Shown here piece by piece: positions 38,401 to 46,412 of a stretch of DNA of 64,000 nucleotides. The stretch is from PoT sp049331405. Its GTDB lineage: Bacteria > Planctomycetota > Planctomycetia > Isosphaerales > Isosphaeraceae. The DNA is taken from NCBI RefSeq assembly GCF_049331405.1, contig NZ_CP186274.1, positions 6,014,001 through 6,078,000 of the forward strand, written 5' to 3'. How positions within the stretch are numbered: the first letter of the stretch is position 1; every line of letters begins with the position of its first letter. The notes below the pieces were generated by a model. That model was given only the letters and a program-made list of their open reading frames with translations. It made no database searches and was not told where the DNA came from. The translations under genes were made by a program, and so were the position numbers.

Positions 38401-39439
38401 CGACCAGCTCGATCGAGTCGGGGGTGACGCCGGCCAGGTCGTACGCCTGCTTCAGGGCCTTCATCTGCCCGGGGGCGCTCGGGGCGTAGACGGCGTTGCC
38501 CTTGCCGTCGCTCGACGAGCCGACCGAGCGGATCACCGCGTAGATCCGGTCGCCGTCGCGCTCGGCGTCGTCGAGCCGCTTCAGGGCCAGGACCCCGAGC
38601 CCCTCGCCGAGGATCGTGCCGTCGCAGCCGGCGTCGAACGGCCGGGCGTCGCCGGTCGGCGACAGCGCGGGGGTCTTGCTGAAGCACATGTACATGAAAA
38701 TATCATTGAACGTATCGAGCCCGCCGGTCAGGACCATGTCGCTGCGGCGGCTGGAGAGCTCGAGCACGGCGAGATGCACGGCGCCGAGCGAGCTGGCGCA
38801 GGCGGCGTCGATCACGCAGTTGGTGCCGCCGAGGTCGAGGCGGTTGGCGATCCGCCCCGCGGCGACGTTGCCGAGCAGGCCGGGGAACGAGTTCTCCTGC
38901 CAGCCGACGTAGGAGTCGGAGATCCCCTGCACCACCTCTTCGGCCTTGGCGTCGTCGATCCCGGCTTCCTTGAGGGCCTTGCGCCAGATCGGGTGGCCGA
39001 GCCGGGCGCCGAGGGGGATGACGAGCTCGAGGGCCCCGGTCACTCCGAGGATGACGCTGGTCTTGTCGCGGTTGAACTCGCGCCCCTGCCCGGCTCCATA
39101 GCCGGCGTCGTCGAGGGCCGCGCGGGCGACCATCAGGCCGAGGAGCTGGGTCGTATCCGTCGCCTCGAGGTTGTTGGGGGCGATGCCGAATTCGAGCGAG
39201 GGGAAGTCGACGGGGTCGAGGAAGCCCCCGCGCCTGGCGTACGTGCGGTCGGGGGACTTGGGGTCGCCGTCGAAGTAGTCGTCGGGGCGCCAGTGCGTGG
39301 AGGGGACCTCCGCGATGGCATCGACCCGGTCGCGGATGTTGGCCCAGTAGCGGGCGATGCCATCCGCCTTGGGAAACAGGCAGCCCATTCCGATGATCGC
39401 CACCGGCACCGGGTGGGTTGAATCGACCGACGAATTCAA
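32432..39439 (-). CDS. pfaA: PfaA-like lipid synthase subunit: KS-AT-ACP-ACP-ACP-KR-DH
   Basis: 2335 residues from a TTG start at 39439, supported by AAGGGGA six bases upstream and by the KS beginning at once (PVAIIGMGCLFP). Domains: ketosynthase (Cys214 in DAACASS, EAHGTGT, SQIGH), acyltransferase (Ser685 in GHSFGE), a long Ala/Pro/Gln linker, and three acyl carrier domains each with LGIDSIKRVE (phosphopantetheine serines 1261, 1360, 1460). Then come a ketoreductase (VVVITGGARGVTAE near 1752, YAAAN near 1943) and a C-terminal hotdog dehydratase-like domain (about 2060-2335). This is the canonical PfaA order. It elongates acyl chains from malonyl units with PfaC and PfaD. No phosphopantetheinyl transferase gene is in the window. 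Confidence 0.93.
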   Translation of the reverse strand: MNSSVDSTHPVPVAIIGMGCLFPKADGIARYWANIRDRVDAIAEVPSTHWRPDDYFDGDPKSPDRTYARRGGFLDPVDFPSLEFGIAPNNLEATDTTQLLGLMVARAALDDAGYGAGQGREFNRDKTSVILGVTGALELVIPLGARLGHPIWRKALKEAGIDDAKAEEVVQGISDSYVGWQENSFPGLLGNVAAGRIANRLDLGGTNCVIDAACASSLGAVHLAVLELSSRRSDMVLTGGLDTFNDIFMYMCFSKTPALSPTGDARPFDAGCDGTILGEGLGVLALKRLDDAERDGDRIYAVIRSVGSSSDGKGNAVYAPSAPGQMKALKQAYDLAGVTPDSIELVEAHGTGTKVGDATELDALNAVYRGAKADGTWCALGSVKSQIGHTKAAAGAAGLMKAALALHHKVLPPTAKVTRPLDGVAPGKSPFYVNTDARPWLPRTGSPRRAAVSAFGFGGSNFHCVLEEFDAPKAEIDWDGDTQILAFSADRLADLREALDALPATASWSELRDEASRSRAKFRPAATYRLTLVVDRAADDLAAKLEKAKAAVAHLQEGRNGTGKSKPGANRDGIFLETGAPKGGLAALFPGQGSQYVGMLRSLACRFPQMHDALAAADDSPLKGGRRLGDLIYPHPAFDDNARGEQDTALRSTDVAQPALGAVSLGLHRILEHFGVKPDAAAGHSFGELTALCASGRIDAHAFDRLARKRGELMANGAGSSTGERGSMMAVFAPIEQVESLLRSEGIDLVVANKNAPKQAVVSGPSGEIAKAAAMFEARKITTRTLPVSAAFHSRFVAKARVPFLEALRDVPFAPAKIPVFANTTASTYPDDPNAARELLGGQLANPVEFVAQIEAMYASGIRTFLEVGPDNKLSGLVGAILEGREHSAFSVDASRGRDGELHDLARALARLAALGYPVALGAWDGTHVPRPKEGRKPTLTVKVSGANFAAKPKAKPQKPAAPKPEALKKTPVATTAPTAAETHALPAPPSPAAPARLRPSPAPSPMASAQNGEGTAHHGRNGTHPGQPMKPTNGTHAMVPSATRDKAQPTAAASQPQPIPSLGSSDPTLVTQALRDAQANFVALQKMGEQTSQLHRQYLEGQDKAQRNFQSLLEQQQRLTLASLGLGTHAPAPSHTPAAPRPEYSARLAEPEQVVQRPAPAPAPLAAPAAPRFQAPRPQAQPQPQPAARREAPKPVAPARPEPVAAPAPVVVQAPAPAAATPGRSAVQTALIEVVADKTGYPAEMLEPEMQLDADLGIDSIKRVEILSAIQERLPDAPVVKPEHLGTLRTLGHIVDFLAQGQADAAPVAVAAPVAAAAPAASVSVIHSVLVEVVADKTGYPAEMLEPEMQLDADLGIDSIKRVEILSAIQERLPDAPVVKPEHLGTLRTLGQIVDFLAQGQADAAPVAAATAAAPAAPAAASASLINSVLVEVVADKTGYPSEMLEPDMLLDADLGIDSIKRVEILSAIQERLPEAPVVKPEHLGTLRTLGQIVEFLCGSSDEAPAKPVEVAPALNGHATTKAPVAREATPTPSARPAVQRLVVKSVALDDSGKGTPLAIRKGGEIWITEDTAGVAKALAGRLEGQGYKARLISWADAGKLTAPANLDGLVILDGGQTDRDALILDSFRLMRACGAGLNKAAEQGAGSALLATVSRIDGYFGFHAMAEGVDPTAGGLAGLAKTAGHEWKGVACKAIDLDSQFRDPAMAAERLATEILRQGPGEVGLTREGRSTLEIGSIPLDGHNSTLPIGRGDVVVITGGARGVTAEVAVALAEASQPTIVLLGRSPEPTPEPAWLAPLEQESEIKRALVARANGHATPQVIGNQYRDLSANREILSTLGRIESAGAKAIYRSVDVRDPAAMRQALAAIRAEVGPIAGLVHGAGVLADRLIVDQSDDQFTSVYETKVLGLRGLLDATAGDDLRILVLFSSSTARFGRKGQVAYAAANEVMNKYAQREAKSRPNCRVVAVNWGPWAGGMVTPSLRPLFESEGIPLIPLRDGARYLVEELATQRDRPAEIVILGADGTTPPEPKPTTETQPAAAANPTLTTVFERTLDVASTPILRSHIIDGRPVLPMALIMEWLAQGALQRHPGLAFGGVDELRLYKGVVLRADRPETIRILAAKAVRENGVYRVPVELRGKLEGSDRDTLHARAEILLADRLVPGQRAIEDRDLPPLASGTAEIYRDVLFHGPDLQGLDQIEGCDESGIIALAATTPAPSHWIDRPLRQSWLSDPLSVDCAFQMLIVWSVEHLGAASLPTFVGQYRQFRSQFPQTEVRIVARITQTGPHRARADVEILDLDGTLIAQMNDYECVVDASLNQAFRRNRITMASQ
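34950..35760 (-). repeat. Three near-identical acyl-carrier-protein repeats in pfaA
   Basis: Three ~300-bp units spaced 297 and 300 bp apart encode ACPs that differ at only a few residues (for example PAEMLEPEMQ versus PSEMLEPDML). Linkers are Ala/Pro-rich. Tandem ACPs are a hallmark of PUFA synthases, and their number is known to affect product yield. Confidence 0.93.
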
Positions 39440-39695
39440 GTGACGTCCCCTTTGCAGCGCCGAGTCTTATTGTCGGGTCGGAGGTTCGTGGCGAGGTCCG
39501 ACCGCTCAGCCTCATCCATTCGGTTGCGAAGCGAAAACCGCGGGTATCGGGCCGGCTCGTCGCGAGCAGGCCGGTCGATCCGACGCCCATCCCCTGGACC
39601 ATCATCCTGGGCGGGAAAGGCCCCGCCGCGACGGCCGGCCGGGAGGGGCGGGGCGTCGTCGGCGGCCTCCCCCGCGGCGGGCGCGGGAGCGTGAG

Positions 39696-41303
39696 TCACG
39701 CCTTCTCTCGTACGTGGGTCATGTTCAAGCGATCTGCGAGCTCCGCGGGTTCGAGGGGGGCGAGTCGGGGGATGCCTGGAGGGAGGGGCACGCCCTGGGC
39801 CGCGAGGCCGCGGGCCCTCGCCAGCACGGCCGAACCCAGGAGGATGTTCCCGGCGACCGTCACCACGCGACGCTCCTCGGGCCGTTCCAGGTAGGAGCCG
39901 CGGACCCATTCGTTGAAGGCGGCCATGGCCGGCCCGCACCAGATCTGGTAGTCGACCGCGCGGGTCGGCTCGCCCGCGTTCGCCCAGTGCGATGACTGTC
40001 CCAGATACCAGCGGAAGATCAAGGCCATCTTATGCTTGGCGTCGCGCGAGGCCCGGTCGATCTGCCCGGGGTCTCGCGACTGGAAGTAGCTCCGGGTCTG
40101 GTCCCAGATCGTCTCGAGCGGGGCGCGGAAGAAGTTCTTCTCGAGCATCGCACGCTCGGCGGCGGGGATCTGCTCGACGGAATCGTAGGCGCGGTAGGTC
40201 TCGAAGAGCTTGCCGGCCCGCATGGCGAACATCGTGCCCCGCTTGAGCACCTGGACCTTGACCCCCATCTCGAACATGTCGGCGGCGGGGGCCATGGCGA
40301 TATCCGCCTGCCTGGCGTCGGCGAGCATCTTGCGGACGGTGTCGGAGGTCCCCGCCTCGACGCACCCCTGGTTCACCGAGCCGGTGACGATGTAGGCCGC
40401 CCCCATCGCGAACGCCGCCGCCGCCGCCCACGGGGTCGAGATCCCCCCCGCCGCGCCGATCCTGAGCGGCCGCTCGTATCCGTACTCCGCCTGGAGCCGG
40501 TCGCGCAGGGCCAGGAGCGTCGGCAGGAGCACGATCGCCGGCTGGTTATCGGTATGCCCGCCCGAGTCGGCCTCGGCCGTCACGTCGTCGGCCATCGGGA
40601 TCTTCGAGGCCAGGGTCGCCTGATCGCCCGTGATCTCGCCCAGGGCCACCAGCTCTCGCAAGAACTTCGCCGGCGGGGGCGCGAGGAACTTCGAGGCGAC
40701 CTCGACCCGCGACACCTTGGCGATGATCCGATTGGGGACGACGATGTTCCCTTCGCCATCGACCCGGATCCCATGGACCCGGTAGCACACCACCGGCAGC
40801 GTCAGGTCGAGATAGGCGGAGGCCTCGACCAGCTTGATCCCCCGGCGCAGGTACAGGTCCGCCACCGCCGCCTCGAGCTCCGGCTCGTTCGGGCTGTGGA
40901 TCAGGTTGAACCCGTACGGCACCGACGGGCCGAGCGTCCGGCCGAGGCGGTCGATCGCGGCCTCGACCGCCTTCAGGGGCAGTCCCGCCGCGCCGAACAT
41001 CCCGAGCATCCCGGCGCGGCCCATCTCCTCGACGATCTCGGCCGAGGCGATCCCGTTGGCCATCGCACCCGCGACGTACGGGAACTGCAGACGATGCTCC
41101 CTGCAAAACGAGCGGTCCCCCTGCTGCTCGGGCCGGCAAGGGGGCAAGACGCCGATGATCCGTTCCCCGTCGATGGGCTCGGAGGCCGAGGGCTCCCACT
41201 CCAACAGCGCAGGCCCACCCTCCCGTTCCACAATCAGGAACGAGTCGTGGACCCGTTGGATCGCGCGCTCGAAAGTCTCTTCGTAGGTTGTGGGAACCAC
41301 CAC
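39696..41303 (-). CDS. pfaD: PfaD-like enoyl reductase (FMN, TIM-barrel)
   Basis: The 535-residue protein starts at GTG 41303 with GGAG seven bases upstream. It resembles the 2-nitropropane-dioxygenase/FMN oxidoreductase family in its PfaD form: FPYVAGAMANGIASAEIVEEM near the N-terminus, ADSGGHTDN, and RIGAAGGISTPWAAAAAFAMGAAYIVTGS for flavin phosphate binding. PfaD is the trans-acting enoyl reductase of PUFA synthases that decides where double bonds are removed. It is the first gene of the minus-strand cluster, 256 bp ahead of pfaA. A 14-bp palindrome lies about 57 bp upstream. Confidence 0.93.
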   Translation of the reverse strand: MVVPTTYEETFERAIQRVHDSFLIVEREGGPALLEWEPSASEPIDGERIIGVLPPCRPEQQGDRSFCREHRLQFPYVAGAMANGIASAEIVEEMGRAGMLGMFGAAGLPLKAVEAAIDRLGRTLGPSVPYGFNLIHSPNEPELEAAVADLYLRRGIKLVEASAYLDLTLPVVCYRVHGIRVDGEGNIVVPNRIIAKVSRVEVASKFLAPPPAKFLRELVALGEITGDQATLASKIPMADDVTAEADSGGHTDNQPAIVLLPTLLALRDRLQAEYGYERPLRIGAAGGISTPWAAAAAFAMGAAYIVTGSVNQGCVEAGTSDTVRKMLADARQADIAMAPAADMFEMGVKVQVLKRGTMFAMRAGKLFETYRAYDSVEQIPAAERAMLEKNFFRAPLETIWDQTRSYFQSRDPGQIDRASRDAKHKMALIFRWYLGQSSHWANAGEPTRAVDYQIWCGPAMAAFNEWVRGSYLERPEERRVVTVAGNILLGSAVLARARGLAAQGVPLPPGIPRLAPLEPAELADRLNMTHVREKA

Positions 41304-42566
41304 GATGCCGCTCCGCCCCCCTCTTTAGAAAACGAAAGTGACGATCTTACCAAGCATGATCGTCGGGCGACGACCCTTTTCCGGAAACACCCGATCTCGT
41401 TCGGAAAGTGGAGGTTACGAGACGCTAGCGAGGCGTTGTGTCATTTCGTCAACATGCGGATTCCGACTTCCGGGGCAAATTGGAAGTCCGGACTCGTCAA
41501 TAGACGGCGAAACGAGGTCGTCTCGCCTCGATGCTGGAAAATCTTGCCAGGCGCAATTCTGTGCATCAAGTTCTCGCCGTGGCAGCAAGGATTGAGCCAC
41601 GGGAGTCCTGAAATCACTCCTTTTTACAAAAAATCTTGCGTGGAGAAAACTCCCTGGTCTTTCACAGCCAGCGATTCACTCGAATCGTCGAGTGTTTAAC
41701 AACTCGTCGCATTCGATCGGGAATGTTCACAATGCGGCGGATGGCGACGGAACTTCGATACCGCAGGTCCTCTCGGGTTTGGGGCAGAGCCGACCAGGCG
41801 GGCTGAGCCTTTGTCTTAATGCATGGCTGATGGCAAGCTTGGATGGCACTGCTCCTAGCACGGCCGAGTCCACGACCGGTCTCTTGAAAGTGCGAGGTGG
41901 CTCACTCGGGTCGAGGCGGAGCCGTGTCATGCCTCGTTCAAAGGGACGTAGAAATCCCGAAGGTCCTGGAGATCGGGATCGAAAGGAGTTGCAGACCCAG
42001 TTGTTCGGTATCTTGGCTTGGATTGTCACGTTTTGCAGATTGTGCGTTGATGAAATTAAGAAATTTCACGAAACTTGATTCGATTTGATTGTCTCTGTCG
42101 ACATCCGCTCCCTCAGGTCAAGCGTTCTCGGCGTTGATCCCGCCTCGATTTCATGAACGCCGTCTTGACCGAAAATTCATCAAATCATTACGTGTCACGC
42201 CCCATCCATTAAGTCTTCCGTGCGGCACGAATGGCCCGCGTTCGTGGGCGTCGGCGTGATGCTGCGCCGCGTGTCCGTGCCTGGGAATTCGATATAAAGC
42301 CACGCCATCGCGACGCCTTCGATGGGTTGTTCACAAGGGCTGAGCAACATTCAAGAAGGCTTCATGGAACGCTAATCGTCTCTACGATGCGAGGTCGTAT
42401 AGTACGAATCGCGAGGCTCCCAAGGGGTTGACGGTAGCCTCCAGCGGCCATGACGGCCGGGGTCATCGAAGCCGCTTCCCCGGCGGCGTGTGCAGATATA
42501 TCAGTCGGGCGGGGCCACCCGGCCCCCGGTCTCGAGGTCCGGCCCCTAGGGACGAAGGGAACCGAA
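41304..42566. other. 1.26-kb region without a convincing gene
   Basis: It contains the pfaD upstream region and a more AT-rich stretch around 42000-42200. Open frames at 41692-42078 (+) and 41727-42029 (-) match no family I know. The minus one has a protein-like stretch (PSEPPRTFKRPVVDSAVLG) but no ribosome site. Inverted repeats are present at 41677-41694 (CACTCG/CGAGTG) and 41954-41979 (ATCCCGA/TCGGGAT). It could hold a degraded gene or a structured RNA. Confidence 0.5.
41344..41373 (-). promoter_or_regulatory. Possible pfaD promoter/operator: TAAGAT and a 14-bp palindrome
   Basis: On the minus strand a -10-like TAAGAT (41344-41349) lies 40 bp before the pfaD start. The perfect palindrome TCGTCG-CC-CGACGA (41360-41373) is 10 bp upstream of it. 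No good -35 box is present, so activation or an alternative sigma factor would be needed. This is a weak call. Confidence 0.3.
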
Positions 42567-43241
42567 GTGTTCAAGGTTTCGCTACTGGATTCGAAGCGTG
42601 TGTTCGCGGTTGCATTCTTTGTATCGGCCCTTGTGTTGCCGGCCTGCCAGGACTCGGCCCCGCAGCAGGAGCCGCCGCGCAAGGTCGACACGGCGGCCGT
42701 GGACTCGAACCCCGACCTCTTCCTGAAGATCAAGGGGGATTTCGACCGCATCATCGCCGAGGCCTCGGAGCACTATCATCCCCTCGTCTACCACTTCGAC
42801 GAGGACCTCCTCAACAAGATGGACCGGGAGGAGAAGAAGCTCCAGGGGGGCACCGTCGAGGCCGCGCGCCTGATCCCCGAGATCGAAGCCAAGGAAGAGG
42901 ATGACCACTTCCGCGAGACGATCCGCCGCTGGGCCGAGAAGTCGGGCAAGGACTTCCGGGCGTCGCTGGACGGGCTGGCCAAGGCCCGGGCCCAGGTCGA
43001 CCCCAAGAAGCCGTTCCACCCCGAGTTCCACAAGGAATTCGCCGAAGTCTTCGACGACTTCATCGCCATCGAAGTGGCCGAGATGCGGGAGCGTCGGAAC
43101 CGCGTGATCCACGACCGGCTCCGCGAGACGCTCGACCCGCATCGGGCCCGGTATCCCAAGATCGCCGAGCACTTCGAGTCGCTCGTGGCGGTCCCGCCCT
43201 ACCAGCTTCCCGAGGCCGCGACCGCGAAGGCCGAACGCTGA
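42567..43241 (+). CDS. Lipoprotein of unknown function
   Basis: GTG 42567 with AAGGGA upstream gives 224 residues and a clean lipoprotein signal (basic start, hydrophobic VFAVAFFVSALVLPAC, lipobox LPAC). An upstream in-frame start would bury this signal. The mature part is charged and mostly helical, with no family I recognise. It precedes the DUF1559 gene by 149 bp on the same strand and probably acts at the outer envelope. Confidence 0.75.
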   Translation: MFKVSLLDSKRVFAVAFFVSALVLPACQDSAPQQEPPRKVDTAAVDSNPDLFLKIKGDFDRIIAEASEHYHPLVYHFDEDLLNKMDREEKKLQGGTVEAARLIPEIEAKEEDDHFRETIRRWAEKSGKDFRASLDGLAKARAQVDPKKPFHPEFHKEFAEVFDDFIAIEVAEMRERRNRVIHDRLRETLDPHRARYPKIAEHFESLVAVPPYQLPEAATAKAER

Positions 43242-43390
43242 GATCGAGGACGAGAGCTCGAGGTCGCGTCCGGCTTTCAAAAGAGAATCAACCGTCGATG
43301 GCGGCTCCGCGAGCGAGTCGACCAAGCCTGGGCATCGTGGCGGCAAGGCCCGCCCCGGCGCCTACCACTCCCCTCCCGAGAAGTGAGAAC

Positions 43391-44431
43391 ATGAAAGGTC
43401 TGTCCATGAGCACCATGCCCGGCCGGCTCCGACGAGGGTTCACCCTCATCGAGCTCCTGGTGGTCATCTCGATCATCGCCGTCCTCATCGCCCTGCTCTT
43501 GCCCGCCGTCCAGTCCGCCCGCGAGGCGGCCCGCCGCGCCCAGTGCGTCAACAACCTGAAGCAGTTCGGCATCGCGCTGCACAACTACCATGACGTCGTC
43601 GGTGCGTTCCCCAGCTCGTTCTGGCGGAATTCCAAGGGGGCCAATGGCGTCGAGCGTCATAGCTGGATGACCATGCTCCTGCCCTACCTCGAGCAGAGCA
43701 CGACCTACAACGCCGTCAACTTCATGGTCGGCATCCGCGCCGCGGGGGGCCAGACGCTCGCGCCCGGCGACCCGAACGTCGTCGGCCGGATCAACGCCAC
43801 GGCCCTGATGACGGCCATCAACGTGTTTATGTGCCCCTCCGACCCGGGCCCGATCTACTCGGACATCCCCCGCCAGGACGCGGGCGTCGGCGTCACGGGC
43901 AACTCCGGGCCGAAGCTCAGCTACCAGGGGAGCTGGGGCGACAACTACTACACCGACGAGAACACCAACGCCTTCTCGTGGCCGAACCAGCCCTACCTCC
44001 GCGGCGCCAACTACGGCAGCGGCGGAACGCTGACCGGCTTCATGAACCGCTACGGCGACACCACCTCGATCCGCGACGCCACCGACGGCCTCAGCAACTC
44101 GTTCATCGTCGGCGAGTCGCTCTACGAGTCGTGCGACTTCTTCACCTGGGCCAACCCGAACGGCACGGTCTCGGGCAGCATGGTCCCCATCAACTGGAAG
44201 ATCACCGACCACAAGAGTGTCGACGACGGCACGGCGGTCGACCCCTCGTACTTCCACAGCAGCGGCAACTGGCTCGTCTGCTTCGGTTTCCGGAGCGCCC
44301 ACCCCGGCATCGTGAACATGCTCTTCGCCGACGGCCACGTCGCGGGGATCAAGGACACGATCAATCGCGTGACCTGGCGTAACCTGAGCACGCGCAACCA
44401 GGGCGAAGTCATCAGCTCCGACGCGTATTGA
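43391..44431 (+). CDS. DUF1559 protein with type IV pilin-like N-terminus
   Basis: 346 residues from ATG 43391 (ATG 43406 is an alternative). The N-terminus RRGFTLIELLVVISIIAVLI is a prepilin cleavage/methylation motif. The body is that of the planctomycete-expanded DUF1559 (SBP_bac_10-like) family: QCVNNLKQFGIALHNYHDV early on and the closing FADGHVAGIKD motif. These proteins are presumed to be pilin-like envelope components; their precise role is unknown. It is followed by a small regulatory-like lipoprotein and a TPR protein, a common grouping in this phylum. Confidence 0.93.
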   Translation: MKGLSMSTMPGRLRRGFTLIELLVVISIIAVLIALLLPAVQSAREAARRAQCVNNLKQFGIALHNYHDVVGAFPSSFWRNSKGANGVERHSWMTMLLPYLEQSTTYNAVNFMVGIRAAGGQTLAPGDPNVVGRINATALMTAINVFMCPSDPGPIYSDIPRQDAGVGVTGNSGPKLSYQGSWGDNYYTDENTNAFSWPNQPYLRGANYGSGGTLTGFMNRYGDTTSIRDATDGLSNSFIVGESLYESCDFFTWANPNGTVSGSMVPINWKITDHKSVDDGTAVDPSYFHSSGNWLVCFGFRSAHPGIVNMLFADGHVAGIKDTINRVTWRNLSTRNQGEVISSDAY

Positions 44432-44547
44432 TCCGCGAGGATACCCGTCCGACATCCTCCCCTTCGCGAAGGTCGCCCGCCTCCCCATTCATCGGGGGGC
44501 GGTCGGCCTCGGGGGGGCCTTCTCCATTGAGCGAGGTTCGAGTTTCG

Positions 44548-45045
44548 ATGCCTAAAGTCTATCCCCCCTCGCCGCGACTCCGCGTCGTGGCCATCCTGGC
44601 CCTGGTCACGCTCGGCGGTTGCGGCGGCCGCGACAACCTCCCGCCGATGGGCCAGGTCTCCGGCAAGGTGACGTACAAGGGGAAGCCCCTGGCCACCGGG
44701 ATGGTCGTCTTCAGCCCGCTGATGGGCTCCGAAGGGCAGACCGGCCAGCTCGCGACCGGCATGCTCGGCAAGGACGGCTCGTATGAGCTGTCGACCTTCG
44801 ACGACGGCGACGGCGCCGTGCTCGGCGAGCACCTCATCACGGTCAAGGCCGTCGAGAAAGTCAGGACGGAGAAGCCGAATCCCAAGGATACCGAGCAGAT
44901 CCGCACCCCGGGCCCCGACGGGAAACTGTCTTATGTGTTCATGAAGTCCCTCGTCCCGAACAAGTACGCCAACCCGAATATGAGCCCGCTCCGCTTCAAG
45001 GTCGCGCCCGGGCAGAACCAGCACGACATCGAACTGACGGACTGA
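44548..45045 (+). CDS. Carboxypeptidase-regulatory-like lipoprotein
   Basis: 165 residues from ATG 44548. The signal ends at a lipobox (VTLGGC), followed by a beta-sandwich reading VSGKVTYKGKPLATGMVVFSP and KDGSYELSTFDDGDGAVLGEHLITV. This pattern is common in small planctomycete lipoproteins found next to DUF1559 genes. It likely sits in the envelope beside the pilin-like protein. It ends four bases before the downstream TPR gene, so the two are co-translated. Confidence 0.85.
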   Translation: MPKVYPPSPRLRVVAILALVTLGGCGGRDNLPPMGQVSGKVTYKGKPLATGMVVFSPLMGSEGQTGQLATGMLGKDGSYELSTFDDGDGAVLGEHLITVKAVEKVRTEKPNPKDTEQIRTPGPDGKLSYVFMKSLVPNKYANPNMSPLRFKVAPGQNQHDIELTD

Positions 45046-45049
45046 GCCG

Positions 45050-46252
45050 ATGCCGTTGAGCCGCCGCCGACCCTTGATGTTGATCGCCATCGCTTCCCCC
45101 CTGCTGCTCGGCGCGGTCGGCTGGTGGTGGCGGTCGCGGACGGCCCCCGAGCGGCATCTGGCCGAGGCCCTTCGCCTGCTCGATACCGACGCACCCGGCG
45201 AAGCCGAGGCCTGGCTCCCCCTGCCCGAATCCGACCCATCCACGCGGGATCGGGCGATGATTGGTCGCGCGAGGCTCGCCCTGGCGCGGCAGAGACCCGA
45301 GCAGGCCATCGCCCCGCTCGATGCGGTCTCGGCCGATGGGGCTTCGTCCATTGATGCTGCCTACTGGAAGGGGCGGACCCTCATCGCCCTGAAAAGCGCG
45401 AAGCTGGCGATCGCCTGGTTCCATCGCGTCCTCGAACAACGCCCCGACGACCTGGAAGCCCGCCGATGGCTGGCGGCCGCTTCCTACGACCTCGGTGATT
45501 GGCCCGCCGCGGTCAACGCGATCGAGGGGCTCCTCCGCCGGAAGCCGGACGATGCGCGGGCCTGGCGGACGCTGGGAGCCCTCTTCAAGGAAGAAGGGGA
45601 ACTCGCGCGGTCGGTGGACGCGTACAGGACTACGCTTCGCCATGACGGTCGGCAGTTCGAGGCCCGGTTCGAACTGGCCCAGGTCCTACTCAAGCTGGGG
45701 CGGTACGACGAGGCCAAGCAGGAACTCGACCAATGCCGGGGGCACGTCGCCGAGGCCGACCGCCTCGATTTGCTGGTCCAGTGCCTCCGGGCCCGAGGGG
45801 AACGAGACGAGGCCAAAGCCCTGCTCGACAAGGCATTGCCCGTCTTCCCTGGCCATCACGGCCTGCTCGCCCAGGCTGCTTTGCTCGACCAGGCCGATGG
45901 GGATTACGCCCGGGCGCTCGACTCCTTCAATCAGGCGCTCGAGGTCGAGCCCGACAATCCCCAGTACCTCTACCAGCGAGGGCGCCTGCTGCGACTGCTC
46001 GATCGCGGCGAGGAATCGGAGCGTGACCTGGCTCGCGCCTCATCGTTGAATCGGGACATGGCCAGGATGGCGGAGTTGAACTCGAAGGCGATCGAACATC
46101 CGGACGACCCCGAGGTCCGCTGCCGCCTGGGGGAACTTTGCGTCCGCCTCTGCATGCCGGAACTGGCCGGCTACTGGTATCGCGCGGCCCTGGCCTGCGA
46201 CCCCGACTCGAAGGCCGCCCGCGAGGGATTGCAGGGGTTGAGGCTCCGCTGA
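45050..46252 (+). CDS. Membrane-anchored TPR protein
   Basis: 400 residues with an N-terminal membrane anchor (LMLIAIASPLLLGAVGWWW) and about ten TPR-like helical repeats through the rest, for example YDLGDWPAAVNAIEGLLRRKPDDARAW. It starts four bases after the preceding lipoprotein gene. It is probably a scaffold for the DUF1559 module. No catalytic motif is present. Confidence 0.85.
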   Translation: MPLSRRRPLMLIAIASPLLLGAVGWWWRSRTAPERHLAEALRLLDTDAPGEAEAWLPLPESDPSTRDRAMIGRARLALARQRPEQAIAPLDAVSADGASSIDAAYWKGRTLIALKSAKLAIAWFHRVLEQRPDDLEARRWLAAASYDLGDWPAAVNAIEGLLRRKPDDARAWRTLGALFKEEGELARSVDAYRTTLRHDGRQFEARFELAQVLLKLGRYDEAKQELDQCRGHVAEADRLDLLVQCLRARGERDEAKALLDKALPVFPGHHGLLAQAALLDQADGDYARALDSFNQALEVEPDNPQYLYQRGRLLRLLDRGEESERDLARASSLNRDMARMAELNSKAIEHPDDPEVRCRLGELCVRLCMPELAGYWYRAALACDPDSKAAREGLQGLRLR

Positions 46253-46412
46253 GTCGTCCTGCCTGTAGAGCCCGTCTGATCGTCCTTTCCGGTCTTCAGT
46301 GCCTATCCGTTTCAATGAGTCGAGGTGCGGCACGCATTATGCTTCCTGAAATCAGCGATACGTGGAATTGGTCGACCCCAATCCGCTGATCCTGAATTAA
46401 GAGGAAGACACG

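Noticed and set aside
41692..42078. 128-codon plus-strand open frame
   Set aside because: No ribosome site, no recognisable family, and it overlaps an equally open minus-strand frame; not reported as a gene.
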